From Bacillus sp. FJAT-22090 (GTDB lineage: Bacteria > Bacillota > Bacilli > Bacillales_A > Planococcaceae), in the NCBI RefSeq assembly GCF_001278755.1, contig NZ_CP012601.1, positions 1,364,001 through 1,428,000 on the forward strand: a stretch of 64,000 bases of DNA, read 5' to 3'. Below, piece after piece: positions 45,534 through 53,417 of this stretch (positions are counted from its first letter, which is position 1; each line of letters starts with the position of its first letter). The translations under genes were made by a program, and so were the position numbers. The notes under the pieces are model-generated. The model was given only the letters and a program-made list of their open reading frames with translations, was not told the origin of the DNA and searched no databases.

Positions 45534-45812
45534 TTATCGAAGATCATTCCAAATGATACCATGGTAAATTTGGAGATCCTCGTCACATGAATCACAAAAA
45601 CATTGTTCTTTTACTGACCAAAATGCCCAATATTTATCTCTTTTTACTTTTTCAAAAGGGAAGTTTCGTCTAAATTCCTCCAGTTTCTTATTTAAATATT
45701 CAAGCGCCTCATTTTCTTCCTTAAATGAAACCAGTTCTACTATATGCTCTTCCCAACCTTCAAATTCATACCAAGGTTCGTAATCTGCTTTCATATAAAT
45801 AATTTCAATCAT
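45534..45812 (-). CDS. DUF1033 family protein
   Basis: This 92-aa acidic, aromatic-rich protein reads MKADYEPWYEFEGWEEHI, the DUF1033 signature. Near the C-terminus it has CFCDSCDED, a possible metal site. The family is restricted to Firmicutes. Its function is unknown. It is monocistronic. Confidence 0.82.
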   Translation of the reverse strand: MIEIIYMKADYEPWYEFEGWEEHIVELVSFKEENEALEYLNKKLEEFRRNFPFEKVKRDKYWAFWSVKEQCFCDSCDEDLQIYHGIIWNDLR

Positions 45813-45973
45813 TTAATCGCCTTCTAACATATATTGTTATTTCATATTTTACTGCTATCTCTAAGAAAGTCTACTCAAATGACTTATTCAGAACATTAAT
45901 AAATTGAAAATCCTTTAATTTTCAGTTAAGTTAAATGTACAAGTTATTATACATCTCAAAGGGGAAGATTTTT

Positions 45974-46255
45974 TTGAATAAACGAGCACATATTATTATG
46001 CGTAGTGATGTAGATGGTGTGGGTTTTCGTTTTTTAGTTAAACAAAAAGCTCAATCTCTTGGACTAAAAGGGCAGTGCAAGCAAAATAACGAGAAAGACA
46101 TAATGATAGACATTGAAGGGAATACTAAGAGTATGGAAGAATTCATTCAATTTTTTCAAAAAGGGGTATCTCCTTTTATGAAAAACAACTCATTTGAAAT
46201 TGAGTTCTTTGAAGATTTAATTGGATATACTACAATGGAAACAGATATTGTATAA
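45974..46255 (+). CDS. acyP: Acylphosphatase-like protein
   Basis: This 93-aa protein starts at the TTG at 45974, 9 bases after AAAGGGG. The phosphate loop GVGFRF keeps the catalytic Arg (GVxFR). The second motif, normally GWVRN with the catalytic Asn, is changed to GLKGQCKQNN, so the Asn position is uncertain and activity may be weak. The length fits the family, which hydrolyses acyl phosphates in the cytosol. Confidence 0.75.
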   Translation: MNKRAHIIMRSDVDGVGFRFLVKQKAQSLGLKGQCKQNNEKDIMIDIEGNTKSMEEFIQFFQKGVSPFMKNNSFEIEFFEDLIGYTTMETDIV

Positions 46256-46334
46256 TTCCCTTTTCACTCTTTATATGAAACCTTCTTGTCTCCCATTCGT
46301 ATAATGTATTGTATATATAAGGAGGTTACAAATT

Positions 46335-47012
46335 ATGACTGAAGTTGCCCAAACTTTCATTCGACATTTTTTAAATATACCTATAATGATCACTTCTTGG
46401 TTCATTTTCTTTTTTGCATTTGATACAAGTTTTCTTATTAGTTCAGCTCTAGCTATTGGAATTTATTTTATATCAAATTTTAGTATAAAAAAGTTACAAC
46501 AAATAAGAATTATGAAAAAACACCAGCTGACTGTTTCGGAATATTTTCATATTCAAAAGCAGTTAAAAGAGGCGAATGTTAAAATTCGTACATTAAATAG
46601 CCTATACTTAAAGGTTAGATCTATAAGTTCATTTAAACAACTTTTCGAAATGACTCGCCTTGCAAAACGAATTATTTCATTGGTTAAAGCAAATCCAAAG
46701 AAATTTTATCATGCTGAGAACTTTTTCTATGCACATTTAGACTCAGCAGTTGAGCTTACTTCGAAATACACGTTATTAGTAAGTCAGCCTATTAAAAACA
46801 ATGACATGAAAATCGCTCTACAAGATACGAGAGATACTTTACAAGCTATCAATTCTAAAATGGAGGAAGATTTAAAGGATGTCCTCGCCACAGATATTGA
46901 ACATTTAAAAATGGAATTGGATTTCGCTAAATTGTCTGTTGGCAAAAAAGAACAACCTTTATATTTAAAAGGAGAATCAGAAAATGACCGAAAAACTATC
47001 GAATACAAATAA
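46335..47012 (+). CDS. xpaC: XpaC family protein
   Basis: This 225-aa protein has two close N-terminal membrane segments (about 14-50: IPIMITSWFIFFFAF, FLISSALAIGIYFI) and a long helical cytoplasmic part. It matches the Bacillus XpaC/YceE-type family linked with 5-bromo-4-chloroindolyl phosphate hydrolysis. Its true role is unclear. AAGGAGG precedes the ATG. It overlaps the TelA gene by 29 bp, as in the xpaC-yaaN pair of B. subtilis. Confidence 0.85.
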   Translation: MTEVAQTFIRHFLNIPIMITSWFIFFFAFDTSFLISSALAIGIYFISNFSIKKLQQIRIMKKHQLTVSEYFHIQKQLKEANVKIRTLNSLYLKVRSISSFKQLFEMTRLAKRIISLVKANPKKFYHAENFFYAHLDSAVELTSKYTLLVSQPIKNNDMKIALQDTRDTLQAINSKMEEDLKDVLATDIEHLKMELDFAKLSVGKKEQPLYLKGESENDRKTIEYK

Positions 47013-48168
47013 TGATTTCTTAATGGATGAATTATTAGAAAGTCCATTTGAAATGGCAAAGCCTCTAGAACAGCCAGTAACAACTACTTCTGGAGAACAA
47101 GCTCCAACAAAACTAATTGATCGTTTATCTGAAGTTGAAAAGCAAAAAGCGAAGCAATTGGCAGATCAAATTCCTGCTGGAAATTATGAGGCAATATTAA
47201 CATATGGGGCTAATGCACAAACTGAACTTTCTCGTTTTTCCCATCAAATGCTTGATCATGTTCAAAAGAAAGATATTGGTCCTGTAGGAGATATTTTAGG
47301 GGATTTAATGAATAAGCTTTCTGAAATAAATCCAGAAGAATTAATTACACAAAAGAAATCAGGACTCAAAAAATTATTTAATCGAGTTAATCGCTCTGTT
47401 CAGGAAATGATGACAAAATATCAAAAGTTAAGTACTCAAATTGATAGAATTGGTATACAGTTAGAACATTCCAAACGAGGACTTGTAGAAGATGTTCATA
47501 TGCTGGACAAACTTTATGAGCAAAATAAAACCTACTTCCAAGCATTAAATGTATATATTGCTGCAGCGGAATTAAAAAAAGAAGAGATTATTAATAATAC
47601 AATTCCAGAACTCCGTAGAAAAGCAGAGGCTTCCAATGATCAAATGGCTTATCAGGAAGTTAACGATATGGCCCAGTTTTTAGATCGATTAGAAAAAAGA
47701 GTATATGACTTACAATTATCAAGACAAATTACCATTCAGAGTGCTCCACAGATTCGTATGATACAACAAACCAATCAAACGTTAGCTGAAAAAATACAAT
47801 CGTCAATTATGACGTCTATTCCTCTTTGGAAAAACCAAATTGCGATTTCGTTAACACTTAATCGTCAAGCAAAAGCCGTAGAAGCTCAAAAACAAGTGAC
47901 AAAAACTACAAATGATTTACTTTTAAAGAATTCAGAGATGCTAAAAGTGAATAGTATTGAAACAGCAAAAGAGAATGAACGTGGTATAGTTGAAATTGAT
48001 ACATTGAAGAAAACCCAAGAAAACCTTTTACAAACAATTGAAGAAACAATTCGTATTCAAGCAGACGGTAGAGTCAAACGAAAAGCTGCAGAAATTGAAA
48101 TCGGTCGTATGGAGGAAGAATTAAAACAACGTCTCCTATTAATTGCAGAACAATCTCAAAAGAATTAA
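46984..48168 (+). CDS. telA: Toxic anion resistance protein TelA/YaaN
   Basis: This 394-aa cytosolic coiled-coil protein of the TelA family is tied to tellurite and toxic-anion tolerance and, in other bacteria, to envelope stress. Conserved stretches include FNRVNRSVQEMMTKYQKLSTQID and SRQITIQSAPQIRMIQQTNQTL. GGAGAAT precedes the ATG. It is co-transcribed with the XpaC gene. Confidence 0.9.
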   Translation: MTEKLSNTNNDFLMDELLESPFEMAKPLEQPVTTTSGEQAPTKLIDRLSEVEKQKAKQLADQIPAGNYEAILTYGANAQTELSRFSHQMLDHVQKKDIGPVGDILGDLMNKLSEINPEELITQKKSGLKKLFNRVNRSVQEMMTKYQKLSTQIDRIGIQLEHSKRGLVEDVHMLDKLYEQNKTYFQALNVYIAAAELKKEEIINNTIPELRRKAEASNDQMAYQEVNDMAQFLDRLEKRVYDLQLSRQITIQSAPQIRMIQQTNQTLAEKIQSSIMTSIPLWKNQIAISLTLNRQAKAVEAQKQVTKTTNDLLLKNSEMLKVNSIETAKENERGIVEIDTLKKTQENLLQTIEETIRIQADGRVKRKAAEIEIGRMEEELKQRLLLIAEQSQKN

Positions 48169-48191
48169 CAACTAACGAGTTTTACTCAAAA

Positions 48192-48222
48192 CAAAACCGC
48201 CTTCAAAAAAGGCGGTTTTTTA
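48192..48222. terminator. Convergent terminator after telA
   Basis: AAAACCGCCTT and AAGGCGGTTTTTT form a GC-rich stem with T runs on both strands, between telA and the VWA gene. Confidence 0.92.
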
Positions 48223-50103
48223 TGAACTCTTTACTACATGATGTAGTATTTTTTTCAATATTCTTAAAGTTTCTTCCGAGAATTTTTCTAAAGAGGAAGC
48301 GGTTGCAGTTTTTTTCCCAAAGATTAAACGGAACAGCTCTAATTGTTCTTCGCTTGCATCTGCATCATTTAAAAATAAATGTAATACTGTTATATTCTTT
48401 CTTTCAAGGTCTACTACTGCTTCTGCTGTATCCATTATTCCGTTTTGGGCATATCCAAATGCGGAAGGTTCTCCATCAGAAAACATAAGCAAAAATTTAT
48501 GATGCTCCGGTCTATGTTCTAGTCTTTTACCCATCCACCTTAAAGCGAATCCGTCGCGATTATCCTCATGTGCATTAATGGAAAGAATATCTAATCCATT
48601 ATCTTGTTGTCCGTCTTCCAATTTATGAATCCATTCAAATGTGTTCGGCTGTTTTGACTCAGATGCTTCATATGCATCTTCGTAATGTAGTACAATTTCA
48701 TGTGCAATTTGTAGTTTCCTTAATACATCATGAAATAGTAGTACTGCCTTTTTCGTATCTTCAAGCTTATCTTGCATAGATGCGGAACCATCTACTAGCA
48801 AGCCGAATACTGCGTTTAATTGTGTGCTTGGTGCAGTTTTTTTATAAAATGGTTTTGGTCGTTCTTCTGTCCAAAAAACGGACAGTTTTGATGAAAGCCT
48901 ACCTTTTGATAAATTCTCACGCTTAGCTATTTGTTTTTGTTCCATCCGCTTTTTCATCTCATCAACAAATGCTTTTACATAAGGTGCTTGTTCTTGTCGG
49001 TAATTTTCCAATAATCTATTATCTTGAGCGATAGAATTTGTAATTATTCGTTTTTCATCATACACTACATGAACATTCTCTTTACCAAAAGCAGTACCCG
49101 CTTTTTTTAGAGAATCTGAACCCTTTAAAGAATGATTGTCACTAATAAGCTCAGCTGTGCTACCAGTAGATTGCCCTTTCCCAATTTCTGTAATATCATG
49201 TCCTTCTTGCCCTTCTTCTGTGGCTATACGTTGATCAGCTTTCCCATCTCTTCCATGTTCCAATTCAAATTGTAAATGAAGTCCTTTTTCATCTTCATTT
49301 TCTCGGTGCCAACTTCTAAATACCTCTTCAATCGTTTCTTTCGATTCCTCTTCCCCTGTTTCAGAATTCTTCACACCTTTATGGTAATGAAAATCAGATT
49401 CTCGTAAATTGGAACTTGAAATAATCGAATAATATTCATGAATTGTATCTTCTTTTAAATCATCCATAAATAGATAAAAAAATTCATATACCATACTAAT
49501 GGAAGATTGTGTATGGCTATTTTCATATGCTTTCTGAATAATACTATTTGCTTTATGAAATAATTCAGGCCCTGTTACACGCATAGTACCTTCGTAAAGA
49601 CAAACATATAAGTAACTAATAAAAGCATCAGCTAAAAAGCCTTTTTGACTATTTACAACTAGTTGTTGTTTATGAAATGACAAGTACATTTGAATTCTTT
49701 TCTCAAATACTTTAATCGTTCCAACTCTTTTTTTCTGGATTTTTTCGATTAAGCGAAATTCTTCTAAACAAAACACTAATTGATCCATCCATTTTGAAAA
49801 TGTTACTGGCTGATTTTCTTTGTAATCTCTCCATATATCGAGGTTGAAATCTTTCCAAAATCCCTCAGCAAGTAAATAGATATCAGACATCCTACCAGCA
49901 TTCATTAGGCTTTCTTCACGATGTCTCCAAAACACACTTATTGACAAAGACTGCTCTTCTGGTTGAAATTCCATTAACTTACGTTCTTTAACCATTAACA
50001 TTGAATTTGAAGTTAAAGCCTTGGCGACATTTTCATAATGCATTAACTGCCTTGCATCAATAGTTTCATTATTAAATTGTATAAAACGATCTATAGAAGG
50101 CAT
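48220..50103 (-). CDS. VWA-domain protein, CobT/NorD-like partner of the MoxR ATPase
   Basis: This 627-aa soluble protein has a variable helical N-terminal half, a charged middle at about 260-340 (HGRDGKADQRIATEEGQEG) and a C-terminal von Willebrand A domain at about 420-620. The metal-dependent adhesion site is intact (VDGSASMQ, then MFSDGEP). Paired with the MoxR ATPase 9 bp upstream, it resembles the NorQ/NorD and CbbQ/CbbO pairs that remodel or load metal into target enzymes. No target operon is adjacent. Confidence 0.82.
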   Translation of the reverse strand: MPSIDRFIQFNNETIDARQLMHYENVAKALTSNSMLMVKERKLMEFQPEEQSLSISVFWRHREESLMNAGRMSDIYLLAEGFWKDFNLDIWRDYKENQPVTFSKWMDQLVFCLEEFRLIEKIQKKRVGTIKVFEKRIQMYLSFHKQQLVVNSQKGFLADAFISYLYVCLYEGTMRVTGPELFHKANSIIQKAYENSHTQSSISMVYEFFYLFMDDLKEDTIHEYYSIISSSNLRESDFHYHKGVKNSETGEEESKETIEEVFRSWHRENEDEKGLHLQFELEHGRDGKADQRIATEEGQEGHDITEIGKGQSTGSTAELISDNHSLKGSDSLKKAGTAFGKENVHVVYDEKRIITNSIAQDNRLLENYRQEQAPYVKAFVDEMKKRMEQKQIAKRENLSKGRLSSKLSVFWTEERPKPFYKKTAPSTQLNAVFGLLVDGSASMQDKLEDTKKAVLLFHDVLRKLQIAHEIVLHYEDAYEASESKQPNTFEWIHKLEDGQQDNGLDILSINAHEDNRDGFALRWMGKRLEHRPEHHKFLLMFSDGEPSAFGYAQNGIMDTAEAVVDLERKNITVLHLFLNDADASEEQLELFRLIFGKKTATASSLEKFSEETLRILKKILHHVVKSS

Positions 50104-50112
50104 CTAAATCCC

Positions 50113-50976
50113 TCACTTCATCCAAGAAGAAGCTAGTTCTATTACAAGCTTTTTCTCTTGATCGTCCTCTAATTTTTCTGCAATTGCATAGGTGATTGCC
50201 CTCATTGGATCAATATATTCAGCTAGTTCCATAGCATATTGCATACTTCTAATCGAAGCCGCCTCTTCTGATAATAACCCTTGTTTCACTTGATTCATCA
50301 GATCTTCTGCTAAATTTAACATTAAAACATGCAATTCTTTAGATGAATTTGGAAAAAGATCCATCCATAGTTTTTCAAGAAGTTCTCCTGAGATATAGGG
50401 AATAGAATAGGATACAAATCGATTCTTTAATGCCTCATTCATTGGTGTAGTACCTATATACCCTTCATTGATTGCAGCAATAACCGAAAAATCAGGGTGT
50501 GCTTTTATGACTTCTCCAGTAAACGGATTGGTTAACATTCGTCTGTAATCTAATACACTATGTAGTATAGGTAAAGTTTCGGATTTTGCCATGTTGATTT
50601 CATCAATATATAATATATGTCCTTTTTTCATTGCTTCGAGAACTGGCCCTTCCACAAATTCAATCGAGTTAAGTCCTTCTTTTAAAACAATCGTTTTAAA
50701 TCCAAGTAATGCTTCCGCATCTAAATCAACTGAACAATTAATGCTTTGCACTGGCTGTTGAAAAAATGCAGATATTGTTTCAGCCAATTTGGTCTTTCCT
50801 GCACCAGTAGGACCTTTTAGTAATACCGGCTTTTTTAATGTCACAGCTAGTAATACATCTTCTAGCAAATGTTCATTTGGTGACATATAGCCACCTTCAC
50901 CGATTAATTGCTTGTCTCCATTATTATGGGTTCTCTGCAATCTATTCTGTCTTTCTTGTTCGATGACATTAATCAT
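50113..50976 (-). CDS. MoxR-type AAA+ ATPase
   Basis: This 287-aa AAA+ chaperone has Walker A GPTGAGKTKLAE, Walker B HILYIDEIN, sensor 1 VIAAINEG and an Arg finger region ALKNRFVSY. It belongs to the CbbQ/NorQ branch of MoxR ATPases. The short spacing to the VWA gene shows one transcript. Ring assembly with the VWA partner is known for the family. The client protein here is unknown. Confidence 0.88.
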   Translation of the reverse strand: MINVIEQERQNRLQRTHNNGDKQLIGEGGYMSPNEHLLEDVLLAVTLKKPVLLKGPTGAGKTKLAETISAFFQQPVQSINCSVDLDAEALLGFKTIVLKEGLNSIEFVEGPVLEAMKKGHILYIDEINMAKSETLPILHSVLDYRRMLTNPFTGEVIKAHPDFSVIAAINEGYIGTTPMNEALKNRFVSYSIPYISGELLEKLWMDLFPNSSKELHVLMLNLAEDLMNQVKQGLLSEEAASIRSMQYAMELAEYIDPMRAITYAIAEKLEDDQEKKLVIELASSWMK

Positions 50977-50993
50977 TTCTAATTCTCCTTATG

Positions 50994-51020
50994 TAAAAAA
51001 AGCCGATGTTTCCACCGGCT
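50994..51020 (-). terminator. Terminator after the DUF6501 gene
   Basis: On the minus strand AGCCGGTG-GAAA-CATCGGCT forms a tight stem with a GAAA tetraloop, followed by TTTTTT. Confidence 0.88.
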
Positions 51021-51063
51021 TTTTTGTCAGACTCCTACATACATTTAACATAATTATTTTCAC

Positions 51064-51261
51064 TTATTGAAAATATTCTTTATAATAGCCGCCAACTTTT
51101 CCTGTATTGTCAATGACAAATAGAAATTCTTCTGTTTCATTTTTGACTTCATATGTGTTTCCAACAGTAAGAACGTTACTCACTAAGAATTTTTTTGCAT
51201 CTGTATGAACACATTTTACCGTCTTAAGTGTTGGCTTTGTTGCCCAATTAGTATGTATCAT
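51064..51261 (-). CDS. DUF6501 family protein
   Basis: This 65-aa protein carries the family stretch TLKTVKCVHTDAKKFLVSN and ends FVIDNTGKVGGYYKEYF. It has no membrane segment or signal and its function is unknown. GGAAGTG precedes the ATG. It has its own terminator. Confidence 0.82.
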   Translation of the reverse strand: MIHTNWATKPTLKTVKCVHTDAKKFLVSNVLTVGNTYEVKNETEEFLFVIDNTGKVGGYYKEYFQ

Positions 51262-51554
51262 ATAACCACTTCCTTTATATTATAGTATACGATGGTGCAC
51301 AGAAGATTTCAAACGAAAGTAATACATAAAAAAGTAACCTAGTCTGTACTTGTTCTTGATCGATACGCTATTCAAAGACAAATTCTACAACAACATTACT
51401 TTACGCGTATAACACAGATATGTTATAGCCACTCGCTACACATAAGCCTTCGCAGGATGAGTCGGAGAGCACTGAAAAAGTCCTCTATGAGATTTCATAA
51501 CAGTATGTGAACGATAAGTTGTTTACATACTGGATTTTTATTTTGGACGCGTTA

Positions 51555-51677
51555 ATTTCCGTTCCAGGCGGACGCGTTCCGCCGGCATGGCTTCAGCCGC
51601 TTCCCTCGCTCACTCAGTCCAAGGTCTTCAGCTCATGCGATTCCGGCTGGAGTCGCCGCCTTCCACTCCACTCAACT
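51555..51677 (+). repeat. GC-rich dispersed repeat R1, copy 2
   Basis: About 90% identical by eye to 3243-3366 in the same orientation. Shared blocks include GGCATGGCTTCAGCCGCTTC and TTCCGGCTGGAGTCGCC. Here it lies inside the MITE-like element. Confidence 0.85.
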
Positions 51678-51762
51678 ATTATCCGCTTTTCAATTAGAAA
51701 ACCATCATGCCATTAATAGAGCAAGTTTTTATTCCTTATATTTTTACAATTAGTGTTTATAG

Positions 51763-51972
51763 AAAATCGTTGATAAAGGCGACACTCCTGCGGGAATAGC
51801 GTTAGCCGCAGACCCCGCAGTTGAGGGGAATGCAATCTAAGTTCGCCGCATCCTGCTCCTGCGCAAAGCTCGTCGCAAAAGAACTTTTGCGGCAACGATT
51901 GCATGACCAACATCGTGTTGGCCTAGGAGGCTAAGGCAACGCCCGCGGAAAGGGAGCCGTTTCAACGATTTT
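51763..51972. repeat. GC-rich large inverted repeat R2
   Basis: The ends AAAATCGTTGA (51763-51773) and TCAACGATTTT (51962-51972) are perfect inverted copies. Further in, GCGGG-N7-TTAGCC mirrors GGCTAA-N7-CCCGC, so the 210 bp can fold into one long imperfect hairpin. Blocks such as GACACTCCTGCGGGAATAGC are common between genes in Bacillaceae. Confidence 0.75.
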
Positions 51973-52090
51973 CTTATATATAAGACGATGATTTAGTAAA
52001 GTCAAATTCTATAGACTTTTTCAGTGCCCTCATGAGTCTTTCCCTCTACCTATAAAATAGAATTTTCACTGACCCCTACACTCGAATATT

Positions 52091-52133
52091 CGCGCAAAAA
52101 AATGCAGACCCTCTAAAATGAGAGTCTGCATTT
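52091..52133 (-). terminator. Terminator of the odhAB operon
   Basis: On the minus strand ATGCAGACTCTC and GAGGGTCTGCAT form a stem followed by TTTTTTTG, 10 bp past the odhB stop. Confidence 0.92.
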
Positions 52134-52142
52134 GATTACTAA

Positions 52143-53387
52143 TTAAGAATTTAACATTAAGTCTTCTGGGTTTTCTAGAAGCTCTTTTACTGTTTTTAAG
52201 AATCCAACGGAATCTTTTCCATCGATTACTCGGTGGTCATACGACAGTGCCACATACATCATTGGGCGAATTTGAATTTCATCACCAACAGCGATTGGTC
52301 GTTTTTGAATTGTATGCATTCCTAGGATACCTACTTGTGTACCATTAAGAATAGGAGTTGATAATAATGAACCAAATACTCCACCGTTTGTAATTGTAAA
52401 TGAACCACCTGACATATCAGAAAGTGCTAATTTGTTATCACGAGCTTTTTTAGCAAGTTCTCCAATATTACCCTCAATCTCAGCAAAGTTTTTACGATCT
52501 GCATCACGTACGATTGGAACAACTAAACCGCCTTCCGTAGAAACTGCGATACCAATGTCATAGAAATTGTTTTTTACAATATAATCCCCATCAATTTGAG
52601 AATTCACATAAGGATATTTTTTAAGTGCTGCTACTACAGCTTTTGTAAAGAATGACATAAATCCAAGACGAACATCGTTTTCTTCAAAGAATTTATCTTT
52701 TTTGCGAGAACGTAAAGCCATCACGTTAGTCATATCAATTTCATTGAAAGTAGTTAACATCGCAGTGCTTTGTCTAACTTCCAATAAACGAGAAGCGATT
52801 GTTTGACGACGGCGAGACATTTTCTCGCGTGTAAAACGACCATCATCTTCTTGTCCAGCTACTTTTGCCGGCGTTGGAGCAGGTGTTGCTGCTTTTGCAG
52901 GAGCAGAACCATGTGCTGCAACATCTTGAACACGTACGCGTCCCATAGGGTCTACCGGAGAAATTTCACTTAAGTTAATACCTTTTTCACGAGCAAGTTT
53001 ACGTGCAGCCGGACTAGCAATAGTACGGTCTTGTTCATTATTGTTTTCAACAACTTCTGCTGTTTTTGGCGCTTCAGATGGTGTAGAAGCAGGAGCTTCT
53101 GACGCTTTGGTTTCAGCACTTGGTGTTGGTGCTGCTGGAGCTTCAGAGCCTGAACCAGCTCCTACAATAGCAATTACTTGCCCAACTTGTACTGTATCGC
53201 CTTCTGCAAACAATAATTCACTAACAACGCCAGCTTCTTCTGAAATTACTTCAACGTTAACTTTATCAGTTTCAAGCTCAACGATAAACTCACCTTTTTC
53301 AATTGTATCACCAGGTTGTTTTAACCACTGTGCAATAGTACCTTCTGTAATCGATTCTGCTAATTCTGGAACAATAATTTCTGCCAC
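52143..53387 (-). CDS. odhB: 2-oxoglutarate dehydrogenase E2, dihydrolipoamide succinyltransferase
   Basis: This 414-aa E2 core of the 2-oxoglutarate dehydrogenase complex has an N-terminal lipoyl domain with Lys42 in ETDKVNV. An Ala/Pro linker at about 80-120 is followed by an E3-binding segment ([16 protein letters not shown]) and a catalytic domain ending [10 protein letters not shown], with His and Asp for acyl transfer. It follows odhA by 30 bp and forms a two-gene operon. The E3 subunit is encoded elsewhere. Confidence 0.96.
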   Translation of the reverse strand: MAEIIVPELAESITEGTIAQWLKQPGDTIEKGEFIVELETDKVNVEVISEEAGVVSELLFAEGDTVQVGQVIAIVGAGSGSEAPAAPTPSAETKASEAPASTPSEAPKTAEVVENNNEQDRTIASPAARKLAREKGINLSEISPVDPMGRVRVQDVAAHGSAPAKAATPAPTPAKVAGQEDDGRFTREKMSRRRQTIASRLLEVRQSTAMLTTFNEIDMTNVMALRSRKKDKFFEENDVRLGFMSFFTKAVVAALKKYPYVNSQIDGDYIVKNNFYDIGIAVSTEGGLVVPIVRDADRKNFAEIEGNIGELAKKARDNKLALSDMSGGSFTITNGGVFGSLLSTPILNGTQVGILGMHTIQKRPIAVGDEIQIRPMMYVALSYDHRVIDGKDSVGFLKTVKELLENPEDLMLNS

Positions 53388-53417
53388 TTTAATTTCCTCC
53401 TCTTATCTAACCTTACC

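Larger units (their letters stand above)
51464..52031. mobile_element. MITE-like non-autonomous element with 7-bp target duplication
   Basis: The ends carry a perfect 14-bp inverted repeat: GCACTGAAAAAGTC at 51469-51482 and GACTTTTTCAGTGC at 52014-52027. Similarity extends outward to GGAGA and CCTC. ATGAGTC occurs directly outside on both sides (51457-51463 and 52032-52038), as expected for a target-site duplication. The inside holds repeats R1 and R2 and no transposase. A full-size relative, possibly an IS of the kind ending in ACTGAAAAAGTC, would have to supply the transposase. Confidence 0.65.

Noticed and set aside
51713-51913. Minus-strand 66-codon ORF in the GC-rich repeats
   Set aside because: It runs through repeat R2 inside the MITE. 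The open frame results from GC content and has no start signal.
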